DNA from: QFNR01 sp043842855
Lineage (GTDB): Bacteria > Pseudomonadota > Gammaproteobacteria > Burkholderiales > Neisseriaceae
DNA length: 64,000 nt
Direction: 5' to 3'
NCBI GenBank assembly: GCA_043842855.1
Contig: JBBPJF010000002.1
Coordinates: 1-64,000, forward strand
In this document: piece by piece, positions 54,472 to 63,867 of the stretch
How the letters are laid out: each line of letters begins with the position of its first letter
How positions within the stretch are numbered: the stretch's first letter is position 1
Translations under genes and position numbers: made by a program
Notes under the pieces: model-generated
Seen by the model: only the letters and a program-made list of their open reading frames with translations
What the model was told of the DNA's origin: nothing
Database searches by the model: none

Positions 54472-55242
54472 TTAACCTCTTATCTCTACCTTCTTCAGTA
54501 CCTTGGCTTCATTTTTAAGCTTTTCAACTAGCTCAAAAACGTTATCTATCCGCCTCCCTGCAGTTTTAACTGGGGGTTCTTCATACTTAAGGACTTTTAA
54601 TTGAGGAACACTATTTATACCCAAATCTGCAAAATTAATCTTTTCAATTATTTTTCTTTTAGCTTGCATTAAATTAGGTAACTTGACATAGCGGGGCTCA
54701 TTCAAGCGTAAATCAGTAGTAATGACTGCAGGTAGGCTTAGACTAAGTGTTTCTAAACCACCATCAATTTCTCGAACCACGTTTAACTTATCCCCTAGGC
54801 ATTCCAAATCACTTATAAAGGTCCCCTGGGCTACTTGCAATAAACCTGCTAACATTTGGCCCACTTGGTTGGCATCATTATCAATCGCTTGTTTACCCAG
54901 AAATATTAAGTCAACTTTCTCTCGATGGACTAGCTTCTCTAGACATTTGGCAAGAGCTATAGATTCTAGTTCTTTCTCTATCTCTACACGCAAAGCTCTG
55001 TCTGCGCCCATAGCCAAGGCTGTGCGTAGCACATCTTCGCTCTCCTTTGTGCCGATCGTGACAACTATTATTTCACTTACTTTTTTTGCTTCTTTTAATC
55101 GCACTGCCGCCTCTATCGCCACTTCATCGAAAGGGTTCACGGACATTTTTGCATGTTCAATATCTAAAGCCTCACCACCTGGTTTTACTCTAACTCTGAT
55201 ATTGAAATCTACTACTCTTTTGATGGCTACCAATACTTTCAC
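54472..55242 (-). CDS. etfB: Electron transfer flavoprotein subunit beta
   Basis: The 256-residue subunit binds AMP and pairs with EtfA. It starts with GTG at VKVLVAIKRVVD, chosen because a GAGG site lies six bases upstream and this is one base after the waaC stop; an ATG further upstream would lie inside waaC. Signatures are NPFDEVAIEAAVRLKE, GADRALRV and DLIFLGKQAIDNDANQVGQMLA. Confidence 0.96.
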   Translation of the reverse strand: MKVLVAIKRVVDFNIRVRVKPGGEALDIEHAKMSVNPFDEVAIEAAVRLKEAKKVSEIIVVTIGTKESEDVLRTALAMGADRALRVEIEKELESIALAKCLEKLVHREKVDLIFLGKQAIDNDANQVGQMLAGLLQVAQGTFISDLECLGDKLNVVREIDGGLETLSLSLPAVITTDLRLNEPRYVKLPNLMQAKRKIIEKINFADLGINSVPQLKVLKYEEPPVKTAGRRIDNVFELVEKLKNEAKVLKKVEIRG

Positions 55243-55243
55243 T

Positions 55244-56248
55244 TTATGCCTCTTTGTTTCCCTTTTGAAGTTTTTTATAAGCAAACAAAACCTTATTCCA
55301 GTTTTCAAATGCCTCCGAAACACTAACTTGCGTGTTTATGCCGCCTACCACGACTTCCCATTCTCTATTTTCTACCCTGGTATTTTGCGTAGAACTATTA
55401 AGATAAATACCCACAGTTGGCTTATTTAAAGCATTAGCGAGATGGAGTAGTCCCGTATCTAGAGAAACCACTGAATGGCTCCAATCCAAAAGGCTAGCTA
55501 CTTGTTCTAAAGGCATTTTAGGGCAAACCCCTACAAAATCTAGAGACCTTGCTATTCTCTTGCTACGTCTGTATTCCTCTTCTGATCCCCATACTAGCCA
55601 GACTGGTAAATGATCTTCTGCATGCCTAAGTTTTAAGAGCTTCCGCCAATGATCGTCTTTCCAGAGTTTCTCATCCTTACTGGCACCGGTGATGACTACA
55701 TGGAAACGGTCTTTCTCCAAGTTTCCCATAGGAAGCATTGCCGGAACCGAAAGATTGACTCCGTATTCTTCTCTATGAATAAAGGGTTCATACTGGAAAA
55801 TCTTTGAGAACAATTGCCTGTTTTTCCAGATGACATTGTCTTTATTAGGAATAGAATACTGATTTTGATAAAAAAAACAGGCTAATTTCTCTCGAATGGA
55901 GTCCTTAGCAAAGCCGTGGACAGGAGCTCTTGCCCATCGAGCAAAGTACGCACTTTTCAAAAGTCCTTGGCTGTCAATTACCAGGTCATACTGTTCGTTA
56001 GCAAGTTCTCTACTTTTTTGCACCAACTTTTTCCACGTAGAGGGAAAGATTAAATGCTTCCTGTATGTTCTCCAGGGGAAAGGAATAACCTTTTTCACAA
56101 ATGGGTGTAGCTTGGGTATATCAGCAAAGGCTCCCTCACAAAACCAATGAAGCTCTATCTCTGGTCTATGAGTAGCTAAATCTTCTACTGCATACAAGGT
56201 GTGTACTAGATCCCCCATGCTTGAAGTTCTTACAAGTAGGATTTTCAT
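55244..56248 (-). CDS. waaC: LPS heptosyltransferase I
   Basis: The 334-residue GT9 enzyme adds the first heptose to Kdo in the LPS inner core. The N-terminal VRTSSMGDLVHTLYAVEDL and C-terminal SLDTGLLHLANALNKPTVGIYL (ADP-heptose site) are diagnostic, with VIDSQGLLKSAYFARWA between. It lies one base before etfB and so probably shares its transcript. Its 5' end faces the origin candidate and divergent lpxC. Confidence 0.94.
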   Translation of the reverse strand: MKILLVRTSSMGDLVHTLYAVEDLATHRPEIELHWFCEGAFADIPKLHPFVKKVIPFPWRTYRKHLIFPSTWKKLVQKSRELANEQYDLVIDSQGLLKSAYFARWARAPVHGFAKDSIREKLACFFYQNQYSIPNKDNVIWKNRQLFSKIFQYEPFIHREEYGVNLSVPAMLPMGNLEKDRFHVVITGASKDEKLWKDDHWRKLLKLRHAEDHLPVWLVWGSEEEYRRSKRIARSLDFVGVCPKMPLEQVASLLDWSHSVVSLDTGLLHLANALNKPTVGIYLNSSTQNTRVENREWEVVVGGINTQVSVSEAFENWNKVLFAYKKLQKGNKEA

Positions 56249-56260
56249 TAAGCTGCCTTA

Positions 56261-56583
56261 GTATTGGTCCAATGTTTGGAGAATACCGCAATCCTCTGCT
56301 AAAAACAAATACTGCTTCTTTTTTCATGTTTGAATATTATTGTTATCTATATTATGAATGTTTATATTTAAACATTAAAATATATCTGGTCTGTTAATAT
56401 TGTGGATATAGCATCTTACTTTTAAAATTCAAGTAGTTATAATGATCTAGGGATAGAATAAGCTAGGGATAATTGATTGCAAAAAAAGGAGTAAAAAAAA
56501 AGTTTAATTCAAACTACGTGAATAAGACTCAGTTATTCACAGTCTATACACAGCTTTATAACGAAGGATTTTAGCTAAATAAA
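56261..56583. other. Candidate chromosome replication origin (oriC)
   Basis: Between divergent waaC and lpxC, an almost pure A/T block (56331-56390), a possible unwinding element, is followed by four DnaA-box-like sites: ATATCCACA on minus (56401-56409, 8 of 9), TTATTCACG on minus (56517-56525, 8 of 9), TTATTCACA on plus (56533-56541, perfect) and CTATACACA on plus (56544-56552, 8 of 9). Gap base skew on the plus strand changes from C-rich (39 G, 70 C at 51061-51360) to G-rich (50 G, 32 C at 60241-60480) across this region. Genes left of it are mostly on minus, right of it mostly on plus. Confidence 0.6.
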
Positions 56584-57486
56584 ATGTTACAAAGAACCTT
56601 AAAAAGTGAAGTCAGACTAATAGGTGTTGGTCTACATTCTGGAGAAAGGGTCAACTTAAGTCTTTCTCCTCTTGGGGAAAGTGAGGGAGTACAATTTCTT
56701 CGCACTGACTTAGAAAAAGCTCATATACCTATTAAATTAGATCCTTATTTGATAAACGATACGCGTCTTTCAAGTACAATTGTTACAAGAGCAGGTATCA
56801 AAATAGGAACTATTGAACATTTGATGTCAGCTTTATGCGCTCTAGGAATAGATAATATTTTAATCACTCTAGATGGACCAGAAATTCCTATTATGGACGG
56901 TTCTAGTTTATCTTTTATTCATGTGATGCAAGAAGTGGGCATTCAAGAACAGCGGAAGGAAAAAACCTTTTTGAGGATAAAAAAGCCTATCCGTATAGAA
57001 GAGGGTGATAAAGAAGTGGAACTGGTTCCTTATGAAGGTTTTAAAATAAAACTAACCATTGATTTTGAACATCCTGTTTTTAAAAAAGCTCTTTCTAGCC
57101 TTGAAATTGATTTTTCAAAAGTTTCTTATATTGAGGAAATAGCCAGGGCAAGAACTTTTGGATTTATGCATGAGATAGAATTTATGCGATCCCATCAACT
57201 TGGTTTAGGGGGTAATTTGAGTAATGCTATAGTGGTCAGTGATACTGATGTTCTCAATGTCGAAGGTTTACGGTACCCAGATGAATTTGTTAGACACAAA
57301 ATACTTGACGCAATAGGTGATCTTTATGTCATTGGATATCCTGTCATTGGTTACTTCAAAGGATATAAATCAGGCCATGCAATCAATAACGCTTTGCTGA
57401 GAAAATTATTAGAGGACAAAAATAACTACGAAAAAGTCACCTTCGTGCATGATCAAAAATTACCCAATGCCTTTCATCACTTATAG
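56584..57486 (+). CDS. lpxC: UDP-3-O-acyl-N-acetylglucosamine deacetylase
   Basis: The 300-residue zinc enzyme performs the committed step of lipid A synthesis. Evidence: GVGLHSGERV at the start, zinc ligand His in EHLMSALCALGIDN (about residue 79), HKILDAIGDLY (His and Asp ligands, about 238-242) and the catalytic His in SGHAINNALL (about 265). The usual place of lpxC is after ftsZ in the division cluster; here it sits next to the origin candidate. Its stop abuts the mnmE stop with no bases between. Confidence 0.96.
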   Translation: MLQRTLKSEVRLIGVGLHSGERVNLSLSPLGESEGVQFLRTDLEKAHIPIKLDPYLINDTRLSSTIVTRAGIKIGTIEHLMSALCALGIDNILITLDGPEIPIMDGSSLSFIHVMQEVGIQEQRKEKTFLRIKKPIRIEEGDKEVELVPYEGFKIKLTIDFEHPVFKKALSSLEIDFSKVSYIEEIARARTFGFMHEIEFMRSHQLGLGGNLSNAIVVSDTDVLNVEGLRYPDEFVRHKILDAIGDLYVIGYPVIGYFKGYKSGHAINNALLRKLLEDKNNYEKVTFVHDQKLPNAFHHL

Positions 57487-58839
57487 CTATTTACCAATGC
57501 AAAATTGGCTAAAAATAGCGCCCAGAAGTTCATCCGAGGTATGTTGGCCTGTAATCTCATCTAGAGCCAGCTGAGCCCGCTTTAAATGTTCGGCAAGTAA
57601 GTCAATAAAAGTATATTGTTGTATAGCTTCCTCAAGCTCGTCTTCTACTCTTTTTAAGGCCGTTACGTGTCGCTTCCTTGCAAGAAATAAACTGTCATTT
57701 TCTCCGGGATAAGAAACCTGGTTTAGGATGGTTTGTTTTAGTAAATCTAGGCCCCAATCTTCTTTAACTGATATTTTTACTAAGGGTTCACCACTTGGAT
57801 GTTGAGTAATTTCAGGCTTGCCACTAATCAAGTCTATTTTATTGAGAATGTAAATTCTTTTGCAATGCTTAGGGAGTTGGTCTAAAAGTGTTTTGGTACT
57901 AGCATTGAGGTCGGACTGTGGCTCCATGATAATCAGGGCTAGGTCGGCTGATTGGACTGCTTTATAAGTTTTCTTTATACCTAAAGATTCTATCCAATCT
58001 TCAGTAAGCCGGAGACCAGCAGTATCGGTAACATGAAAACTTAGCCCATTCAGTAGAATTTTTTCTCGAAGGTTATCCCGGGTAGTACCCGCTATAGGCG
58101 TAACAATGGCTACTTCATCTTCTGCTAGATGATTAAGTAACGAAGATTTGCCTACGTTGGGCGCTCCAATTAGAACCAGTGAGCAACCCTCTCGTAAGCG
58201 AGAGCCCTGTTCTGCATTTGGCAACAGTTCCATTACTTGAGAATGTAATTCGAGTAACTGTTTATTTACTGAAAGCTCAGCCATAAAGTCGATATCTTCT
58301 TCTGGAAAATCAAGAGATCCTTCTACAATTATTCTAAGTGTAGTTAACTGTTTTTGAAGGGCTTGAATTCGTTGAGAGAATATCCCCTGTAAAGACCTTG
58401 AGGCCATTCTAGAAGCACTTTCGCTTTCAGCTTCAATAAAATCCGCAATACTTTCAGCTTGGATCAAATCTATCTTGTCATTGAGGAAAGCTCTTTTGCT
58501 AAATTCTCCAGGCAGAGCTAGACGGGCTCCTAATTCAATACAACGGGTCAATAATCGTTGCAAACCTACAGGGCTCCCGTGAGCTTGGAGCTCGATTACG
58601 TCCTCACCAGTAAAACTATATGGAGCTTCAAAAAAAAGTAACACACCAGTATCTATTACTGCTTGATCAGTAGCATAAAAGGAGCAAAAGTAGGCTTGTC
58701 TTGGAGTAATATTGAGCTTATTAGTTAGGGTTAAAGCAAAAGATTTTAAATCTCGGCCAGATACGCGAATAATGCCTATACCCCCTTTTCCTGGGGGGGT
58801 GGCTATAGCTGTAATAGTGTCCTGAAAATACGTAGACAT
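57487..58839 (-). CDS. mnmE: tRNA modification GTPase MnmE
   Basis: The 450-residue GTPase partners MnmG in U34 modification. The N-terminal formyl-THF-binding domain has TPPGKGGIGIIRVSG and AHGSPVGLQRLL; the G domain (about 215-375) has GAPNVGKSSLLN, TPIAGTTRD, DTAGLR and NKID; and the C-terminus ends in FCIGK with the conserved Cys. Length is normal. It converges on lpxC and is separated from mnmG by 44 kb. Confidence 0.97.
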   Translation of the reverse strand: MSTYFQDTITAIATPPGKGGIGIIRVSGRDLKSFALTLTNKLNITPRQAYFCSFYATDQAVIDTGVLLFFEAPYSFTGEDVIELQAHGSPVGLQRLLTRCIELGARLALPGEFSKRAFLNDKIDLIQAESIADFIEAESESASRMASRSLQGIFSQRIQALQKQLTTLRIIVEGSLDFPEEDIDFMAELSVNKQLLELHSQVMELLPNAEQGSRLREGCSLVLIGAPNVGKSSLLNHLAEDEVAIVTPIAGTTRDNLREKILLNGLSFHVTDTAGLRLTEDWIESLGIKKTYKAVQSADLALIIMEPQSDLNASTKTLLDQLPKHCKRIYILNKIDLISGKPEITQHPSGEPLVKISVKEDWGLDLLKQTILNQVSYPGENDSLFLARKRHVTALKRVEDELEEAIQQYTFIDLLAEHLKRAQLALDEITGQHTSDELLGAIFSQFCIGK

Positions 58840-58883
58840 AATAAATCTAAGATAGAAACCAGCCGCGTAGCCAGCAAAGCGTA

Positions 58884-60245
58884 TTAGCTAAAATTTCCTT
58901 GTAACTTTGCTAGTAAAAGTTCATGGATTTTTTGAAAATCGCCATTACTCATTATCAATAAATGATCACCAACTTTTACCTTAGACAAGATTTTTTCTAC
59001 AAGGTTGTTAAAGTCTTTTTCCAGCCAAACTTTTTGTTGAAGAGGTTTCAGGGTATCCTCTAAATCCCATTTAATATGACCAGTATAGCAAAAGACACCA
59101 TCAGCTGCTTCTAGAGCTGTTACTAGGGCTTCTCGTATTACACCCAGCTTCATAGTATTAGATCTAAGCTCTAATATAGCTAGTATACGCTTGTCAGGTC
59201 CTATTTTATCCCTTAGTCCCTCCAATGTCAGTCGAATTGCAGTGGGGTGATGGGCAAAATCATCGTAAACAGTAATGCCGTTCACTATACCTCTAATTTG
59301 CATACGCCTTTTTATTCCAGCAAATTGCTCTAAGGCTCTACAACTGTCCGAAACACTTATGCCCACTTGACTGGCAGCTAAAATAGCAGCTAATGCATTA
59401 CGTTGGTTGTGAACCCCTAAGAGGTTCCAATGTATACGATCTAAGTATTTATCTTGGAAATAAATATCAAAAGCTTGGCCAGGTTTTTGACTAAGCGTGT
59501 GATAGCCAGATTCATGGCCGAGAAAAGTTACTGGCGTCCAAACCCCCTTATCCAGTACAGCCTTGATAGCGGGCTGCTTTTCGCTACATATGATAGAACC
59601 ACTAGAAGGCATCATGCGAATAAGGTGATTAAATTGCGTCTGTATAGCTTTTAAATTTTCAAATATATCTGCATGGTCAAATTCTAAATTATTTATTATT
59701 AAAGTTTTTGGATGGTAATGTACAAATTTAGAACGCTTATCAAAAAAAGCTGTGTCATATTCATCAGCTTCGATAACAAAGTAAGGACTTTGAGTTAAGC
59801 GAGCAGAAACATTAAAGTTTTCAGGGACACCCCCAATCAGAAATCCAGGTTTTTGCTGAGCATAATCCAATATCCAAGCTAGCATGGAAGAAGTACTCGT
59901 CTTACCATGAGTACCCGCTACAGCCAAAATATGTTTCCCTCGAAGGATATGTTCATATAGCCATTGAGGTCCAGAAGTATAGGGCTTATCTTCATTCAGA
60001 ATAGCCTCAATAATTGGCATTCCTCGCTTAGCTACGTTACCGATGATGAAAATATCTGGATTTAACCGAAGAGATTCAACTCCAAATCCTTCTATTATCT
60101 CAATACCCAAGGTTTCTAGTTGAGTGCTCATGGGTGGGTAGATATGTGCATCACAACCGGTGACCCGGTAACCACATGCAAGGGCTAAATGTGCAATACC
60201 ACCCATGAAAGTGCCTGCGATGCCGACAATGTGTACGTGTTTCAT
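58884..60245 (-). CDS. mpl: UDP-MurNAc:L-Ala-gamma-D-Glu-meso-DAP ligase Mpl
   Basis: The 453-residue Mur ligase returns the recycled tripeptide to UDP-MurNAc. The N-terminal HIVGIAGTFMGGIAHLA, ATP loop AVAGTHGKTSTSSMLAW (about 108-124), INNLEFDHADIF and the C-terminal DDFAHHPTAIRLTLEGL identify Mpl rather than MurC. Together with ldcA it indicates active peptidoglycan recycling. It is 44 bases upstream of mnmE on the same strand. Confidence 0.95.
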   Translation of the reverse strand: MKHVHIVGIAGTFMGGIAHLALACGYRVTGCDAHIYPPMSTQLETLGIEIIEGFGVESLRLNPDIFIIGNVAKRGMPIIEAILNEDKPYTSGPQWLYEHILRGKHILAVAGTHGKTSTSSMLAWILDYAQQKPGFLIGGVPENFNVSARLTQSPYFVIEADEYDTAFFDKRSKFVHYHPKTLIINNLEFDHADIFENLKAIQTQFNHLIRMMPSSGSIICSEKQPAIKAVLDKGVWTPVTFLGHESGYHTLSQKPGQAFDIYFQDKYLDRIHWNLLGVHNQRNALAAILAASQVGISVSDSCRALEQFAGIKRRMQIRGIVNGITVYDDFAHHPTAIRLTLEGLRDKIGPDKRILAILELRSNTMKLGVIREALVTALEAADGVFCYTGHIKWDLEDTLKPLQQKVWLEKDFNNLVEKILSKVKVGDHLLIMSNGDFQKIHELLLAKLQGNFS

Positions 60246-60507
60246 ATGGATCTCGTTAATTTAACAGCATCGAACTAATGCGGCACATTGCTCATTATAG
60301 GAAAAAGCATAAGGTTAGCAAAGTTAAGCCATTGAGTTTTTATTCAAAATATACATAAAAATAGTGGAATTACCTAGGTAATACGACAACCTATGTAAGG
60401 GAAAAAAGCATATTTTAATAGGCAGTTAGCACAAAATGCGCTAGAATCCGGTGTGTTTTTTTGGGTGTAGGTTTAGGGATATTTTTTACTATAACTATTT
60501 GAAATAA

Positions 60508-60975
60508 ATGGAGAATGTATTGAATCAGGAAGTGGAATTGAAGGTTGTTAATTCCCAGATTAGGGACCATCTTCCCAGGTATAGTACGCCAGGTGCAGCA
60601 GGGTTGGATTTGAGGGCTTGTATTTCGGAACCCTTAATTCTTCGAGCTGGGGAGAGCGCTTTAGTCTCTACGGGATTTGCCATTTACCTAAGGGATAGAG
60701 ATCTGGCTGCTATGATACTACCACGTTCAGGTCTGGGGCATCGGCATGGTCTAGTACTGGGTAATTTAGTAGGTTTGATCGATTCTGATTATCAAGGTGA
60801 AATAAAAGTTTCCTTATGGAATCGTTCCGATCAAGACTATACCATCAAACCCTTAGAGCGAGTGGCGCAATTAGTGATTGTACCTATTAAGCAAGTTAAG
60901 TTCAGGTTAGTAGAAGAATTTCAAGAAGTAGAAAAAAGGGCTGATTCTGGATTTGGAAGCACAGGTTGCTGGTAA
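60508..60975 (+). CDS. dut: dUTP diphosphatase
   Basis: The 155-residue trimeric enzyme hydrolyses dUTP to dUMP. All five motifs are visible: PGAAGLDLRA, PRSGLGHRHG, GLIDSDYQGEIKV, ERVAQLVI and RADSGFGSTG. It starts the plus-strand run dut-mnmA-fadD-fadD and its end lies 2 bases before mnmA. Some starts upstream would be possible but the ATG gives normal length. Confidence 0.97.
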   Translation: MENVLNQEVELKVVNSQIRDHLPRYSTPGAAGLDLRACISEPLILRAGESALVSTGFAIYLRDRDLAAMILPRSGLGHRHGLVLGNLVGLIDSDYQGEIKVSLWNRSDQDYTIKPLERVAQLVIVPIKQVKFRLVEEFQEVEKRADSGFGSTGCW

Positions 60976-60977
60976 AA

Positions 60978-62045
60978 ATGAGTGAAATAGTTGTAGGCAT
61001 GTCAGGGGGGGTAGATTCTTCTGTTGCTGCCTATTTGCTCAAACAAGAAGGTCATAAGGTTCGAGGTATTTTCATGCAAAATTGGGAGGAAGAGGATTCT
61101 TCCCATTGTTCTATTAAGGCTGACTCGCTGGATGCAATTAGCGTGGCAGATATCTTAGGAATAGACGTAGATTTAGTAAATTTTGCTAAGGAATATCAGG
61201 AACGAGTGTTTCGTTTTTTTTTGGATGAACTCAGGGAGGGGAGAACTCCTAACCCGGACGTATTATGTAACTCCGAAATTAAATTCAAAGCTTTCTTGGA
61301 CTATGCACGTGAGCAAGGAGCAGAACAGATTGCTACAGGACACTATGCCCGTAAACATATTAGGGATGGGGTAAGCCACTTATTAAAGGCAAAGGATCTT
61401 AATAAGGACCAGAGTTACTTTCTTTATAGGCTTTGTTCAGAGCAACTTGCTGCAACCACTTTCCCCCTCGGTGGTCTGACCAAACCACAGGTTCGTCGAA
61501 TAGCTTCTCAACTAGGGCTACCTGTTGCAAACAAAAAGGATAGTACTGGTATTTGTTTTGTAGGTGAAAGGCAGTTTAGAAGCTTTCTTCAACAATATCT
61601 TCCCTTAGAAAGAGGTTTAATTTTAACGCCTGAAGGTAGAGAGGTAGGTGAACATATAGGTTTGGCTTTTTACACTATCGGTCAGCGTAAGGGTTTGGGT
61701 ATTGGTGGCAATGGGAAACCTTGGTATGTCGCAGAAAAAGATAAAACCAACAATACGCTAGTCGTAGTACAGGGGCATGATCATCCTCTTCTATTCTGCA
61801 GAGAAATACTAGTTAAAGACTTGAGTTTTATCTCAGGTTCAGCGCCTAAAGAGGGGTGTTATGAAGTCAAAATACGTTATCGTATGAAGGAAGAACGAGC
61901 AAGGCTTAGCTATGTATCAGACGAAGCTATCCGTCTAGTTTTTGAGAGGCCTGTTTGGGCGGCAACAAAGGGACAATCAGCAGTTATTTATCAAGGTGAG
62001 GTGTGTTTAGGCGGAGGCCTCATTGTAGCTACAAAGTCCGCATAA
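60978..62045 (+). CDS. mnmA: tRNA-specific 2-thiouridylase MnmA
   Basis: The 355-residue enzyme adds sulfur at U34 of tRNA-Lys, Glu and Gln. The start is MSEIVVGMSGGVDSSVAAYLL, where SGGVDSS is the PP-loop. The catalytic cysteines are in NPDVLCNSEIKF (about 99) and STGICFVGERQF (about 196). A TTG four codons upstream, inside dut, is less likely. With MnmE and MnmG, all enzymes for the two wobble modifications are in the window apart from the sulfur relay. Confidence 0.96.
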   Translation: MSEIVVGMSGGVDSSVAAYLLKQEGHKVRGIFMQNWEEEDSSHCSIKADSLDAISVADILGIDVDLVNFAKEYQERVFRFFLDELREGRTPNPDVLCNSEIKFKAFLDYAREQGAEQIATGHYARKHIRDGVSHLLKAKDLNKDQSYFLYRLCSEQLAATTFPLGGLTKPQVRRIASQLGLPVANKKDSTGICFVGERQFRSFLQQYLPLERGLILTPEGREVGEHIGLAFYTIGQRKGLGIGGNGKPWYVAEKDKTNNTLVVVQGHDHPLLFCREILVKDLSFISGSAPKEGCYEVKIRYRMKEERARLSYVSDEAIRLVFERPVWAATKGQSAVIYQGEVCLGGGLIVATKSA

Positions 62046-62140
62046 TCGAAACCCAGAGTCATGAAAAAAATTGTGAAGCTTTGGGATTTTTTTGGAGTTG
62101 GTAATTCGTACAAATAATTTAGAGTAAGGGTGGAACACAT

Positions 62141-63820
62141 ATGGAAAGAATCTGGTTTAAAAACTATCCTGATGGAGTCAGGCATGAAGTTGATACTGAT
62201 GAATTGGGTACTATCGTCAATATGTTCAATCGCTCTGTGGAGGATTATAAAGACTTTAATGCTTACACTAGTGTGAAAACAACCCTGACCTTTGGGCAAA
62301 CCAAGAAATTAGTAGATGAATTTAGTTCTTTCTTGCAAGGCGTGCTTAAAGTACAAAAAGGTGAAAGGATCGCCTTGATGATGCCGAATGTTTTGCAATA
62401 TCCTGTAGCGGTATTTGGCGCCTTACAAGCGGGTATGATCGTTGTGAACCTGAACCCTCTTTATACCGCTCCAGAACTCAAACAACAGTTACTAGATTGC
62501 CAGGCGACTACGGTGTTAGTGCTAGAAAACTTTGCGGCTACGCTTGCCAAAGTTGTTCAAGAAGTCCCCGTTAAACACGTTATTATTGCTAAATTTGGAG
62601 ACTTGCTGCATTCACTGTGGGGGCCTTTAATGAATTTTTATCTTAAGTACCTAAATAAAGCAATTCCTCCATACAATTTGCCGCATGCTATTTCATTCAA
62701 AAAGGCTCTAAAGCTTGGAGCACAAACCACATTTAGGCCGGTGGATATAAGTAGCACTGATATAGCCTTCTTGCAGTACACCGGTGGCACCACCGGCATG
62801 CCAAAGGGAGCTATGCTTAGCCACAAGAATGTTTGCAGTAACATATTACAGGCTAGAGAGTGGGTGTCGCCACGACTAGACAAAGGGGAATGTATGGTAA
62901 CCCCTTTACCGCTTTATCACATATTTTCTCTGACCGTAAATCTCTTGATAATTGGTAGCTTGGGTGGACATAATATTTTGATTGCTAACCCTAGGGATAC
63001 TAAGACTTTTGTACGCCAGATGAAAAATAAAAAGTTTAAAATTACGGCGATTTCTTGTGTCAACACACTTTTTAACTCACTATTACATAGTCCTGAATTT
63101 GCTAAGCTTGATTTTTCTACCTGGAAGCTAGCTTTAGGCGGAGGAGCAGCGGTACAGCAAGATGTGGCTAGGAAATGGCAGGAGGTTACGGGCATGCCTA
63201 TAGTGGAAGCTTATGGGTTAACTGAGGCTAGTCCTGGAGTATGTGTCAATCCAGTAACTATAAAGGAGTATACAGGCTTTATCGGTTTACCTCTCCCTAA
63301 TACGGATGTTCAGGTTAGAAATGAGGAAAATCAAGTTCTAGAAGTAGGTGAAATAGGCTCATTGTGGGTTAAGGGACCACAGGTCATGGAGGGTTATTGG
63401 AACCAGCCTGAGGAAACAGAAAAAGTTTTGAAAGATGGCTGGCTAGATACGGGTGATATGGCTTTTATTAATGAAGGGGGTTATGTTAAGCTCGTCGACC
63501 GTAAGAAAGAAATGATTATTGTCTCAGGCTTTAATGTTTATCCTAACGAAATCGAGGATGTTTTGATGCAACATCCTGGCATATTGGAATGTAGCGTTAT
63601 TGGCGTGCCTAATGAAAGAACCGGTGAAGCACCTAAAGCCTTTGTAGTTAGAAAAGACCCTAATTTAACAGAAAAAGAAATTATCCAATTTGCTAGGAAA
63701 AGTTTGACTGGTTACAAGCTTCCTAAGTCGGTCGAATTTCGAGATGAATTGCCTAAATCTAATGTAGGTAAGATATTGAGGCGTGTTCTACAGGATGAGG
63801 AAAAACAAAAAAATAGTTAA
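62141..63820 (+). CDS. fadD: Long-chain fatty acid-CoA ligase
   Basis: The 559-residue adenylate-forming enzyme activates fatty acids with ATP and CoA. The AMP-binding motif is YTGGTTGMPKGAMLSHKN (about residues 212-229), followed by AYGLTEASPG, the conserved GWLDTGDMAFINEGGYVKLVDRKKEMI and the catalytic Lys in LPKSNVGKILRRVL near the C-terminus. The N-terminus MERIWFKNYPDGV is typical of FadD. It is followed after 47 bases by a paralog. Substrate chain length is not determinable. Confidence 0.94.
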   Translation: MERIWFKNYPDGVRHEVDTDELGTIVNMFNRSVEDYKDFNAYTSVKTTLTFGQTKKLVDEFSSFLQGVLKVQKGERIALMMPNVLQYPVAVFGALQAGMIVVNLNPLYTAPELKQQLLDCQATTVLVLENFAATLAKVVQEVPVKHVIIAKFGDLLHSLWGPLMNFYLKYLNKAIPPYNLPHAISFKKALKLGAQTTFRPVDISSTDIAFLQYTGGTTGMPKGAMLSHKNVCSNILQAREWVSPRLDKGECMVTPLPLYHIFSLTVNLLIIGSLGGHNILIANPRDTKTFVRQMKNKKFKITAISCVNTLFNSLLHSPEFAKLDFSTWKLALGGGAAVQQDVARKWQEVTGMPIVEAYGLTEASPGVCVNPVTIKEYTGFIGLPLPNTDVQVRNEENQVLEVGEIGSLWVKGPQVMEGYWNQPEETEKVLKDGWLDTGDMAFINEGGYVKLVDRKKEMIIVSGFNVYPNEIEDVLMQHPGILECSVIGVPNERTGEAPKAFVVRKDPNLTEKEIIQFARKSLTGYKLPKSVEFRDELPKSNVGKILRRVLQDEEKQKNS

Positions 63821-63867
63821 GAAACTGTGGCTTCTAGCTGTGTTTTTGTAAAGAAGGGAAATAGCTG

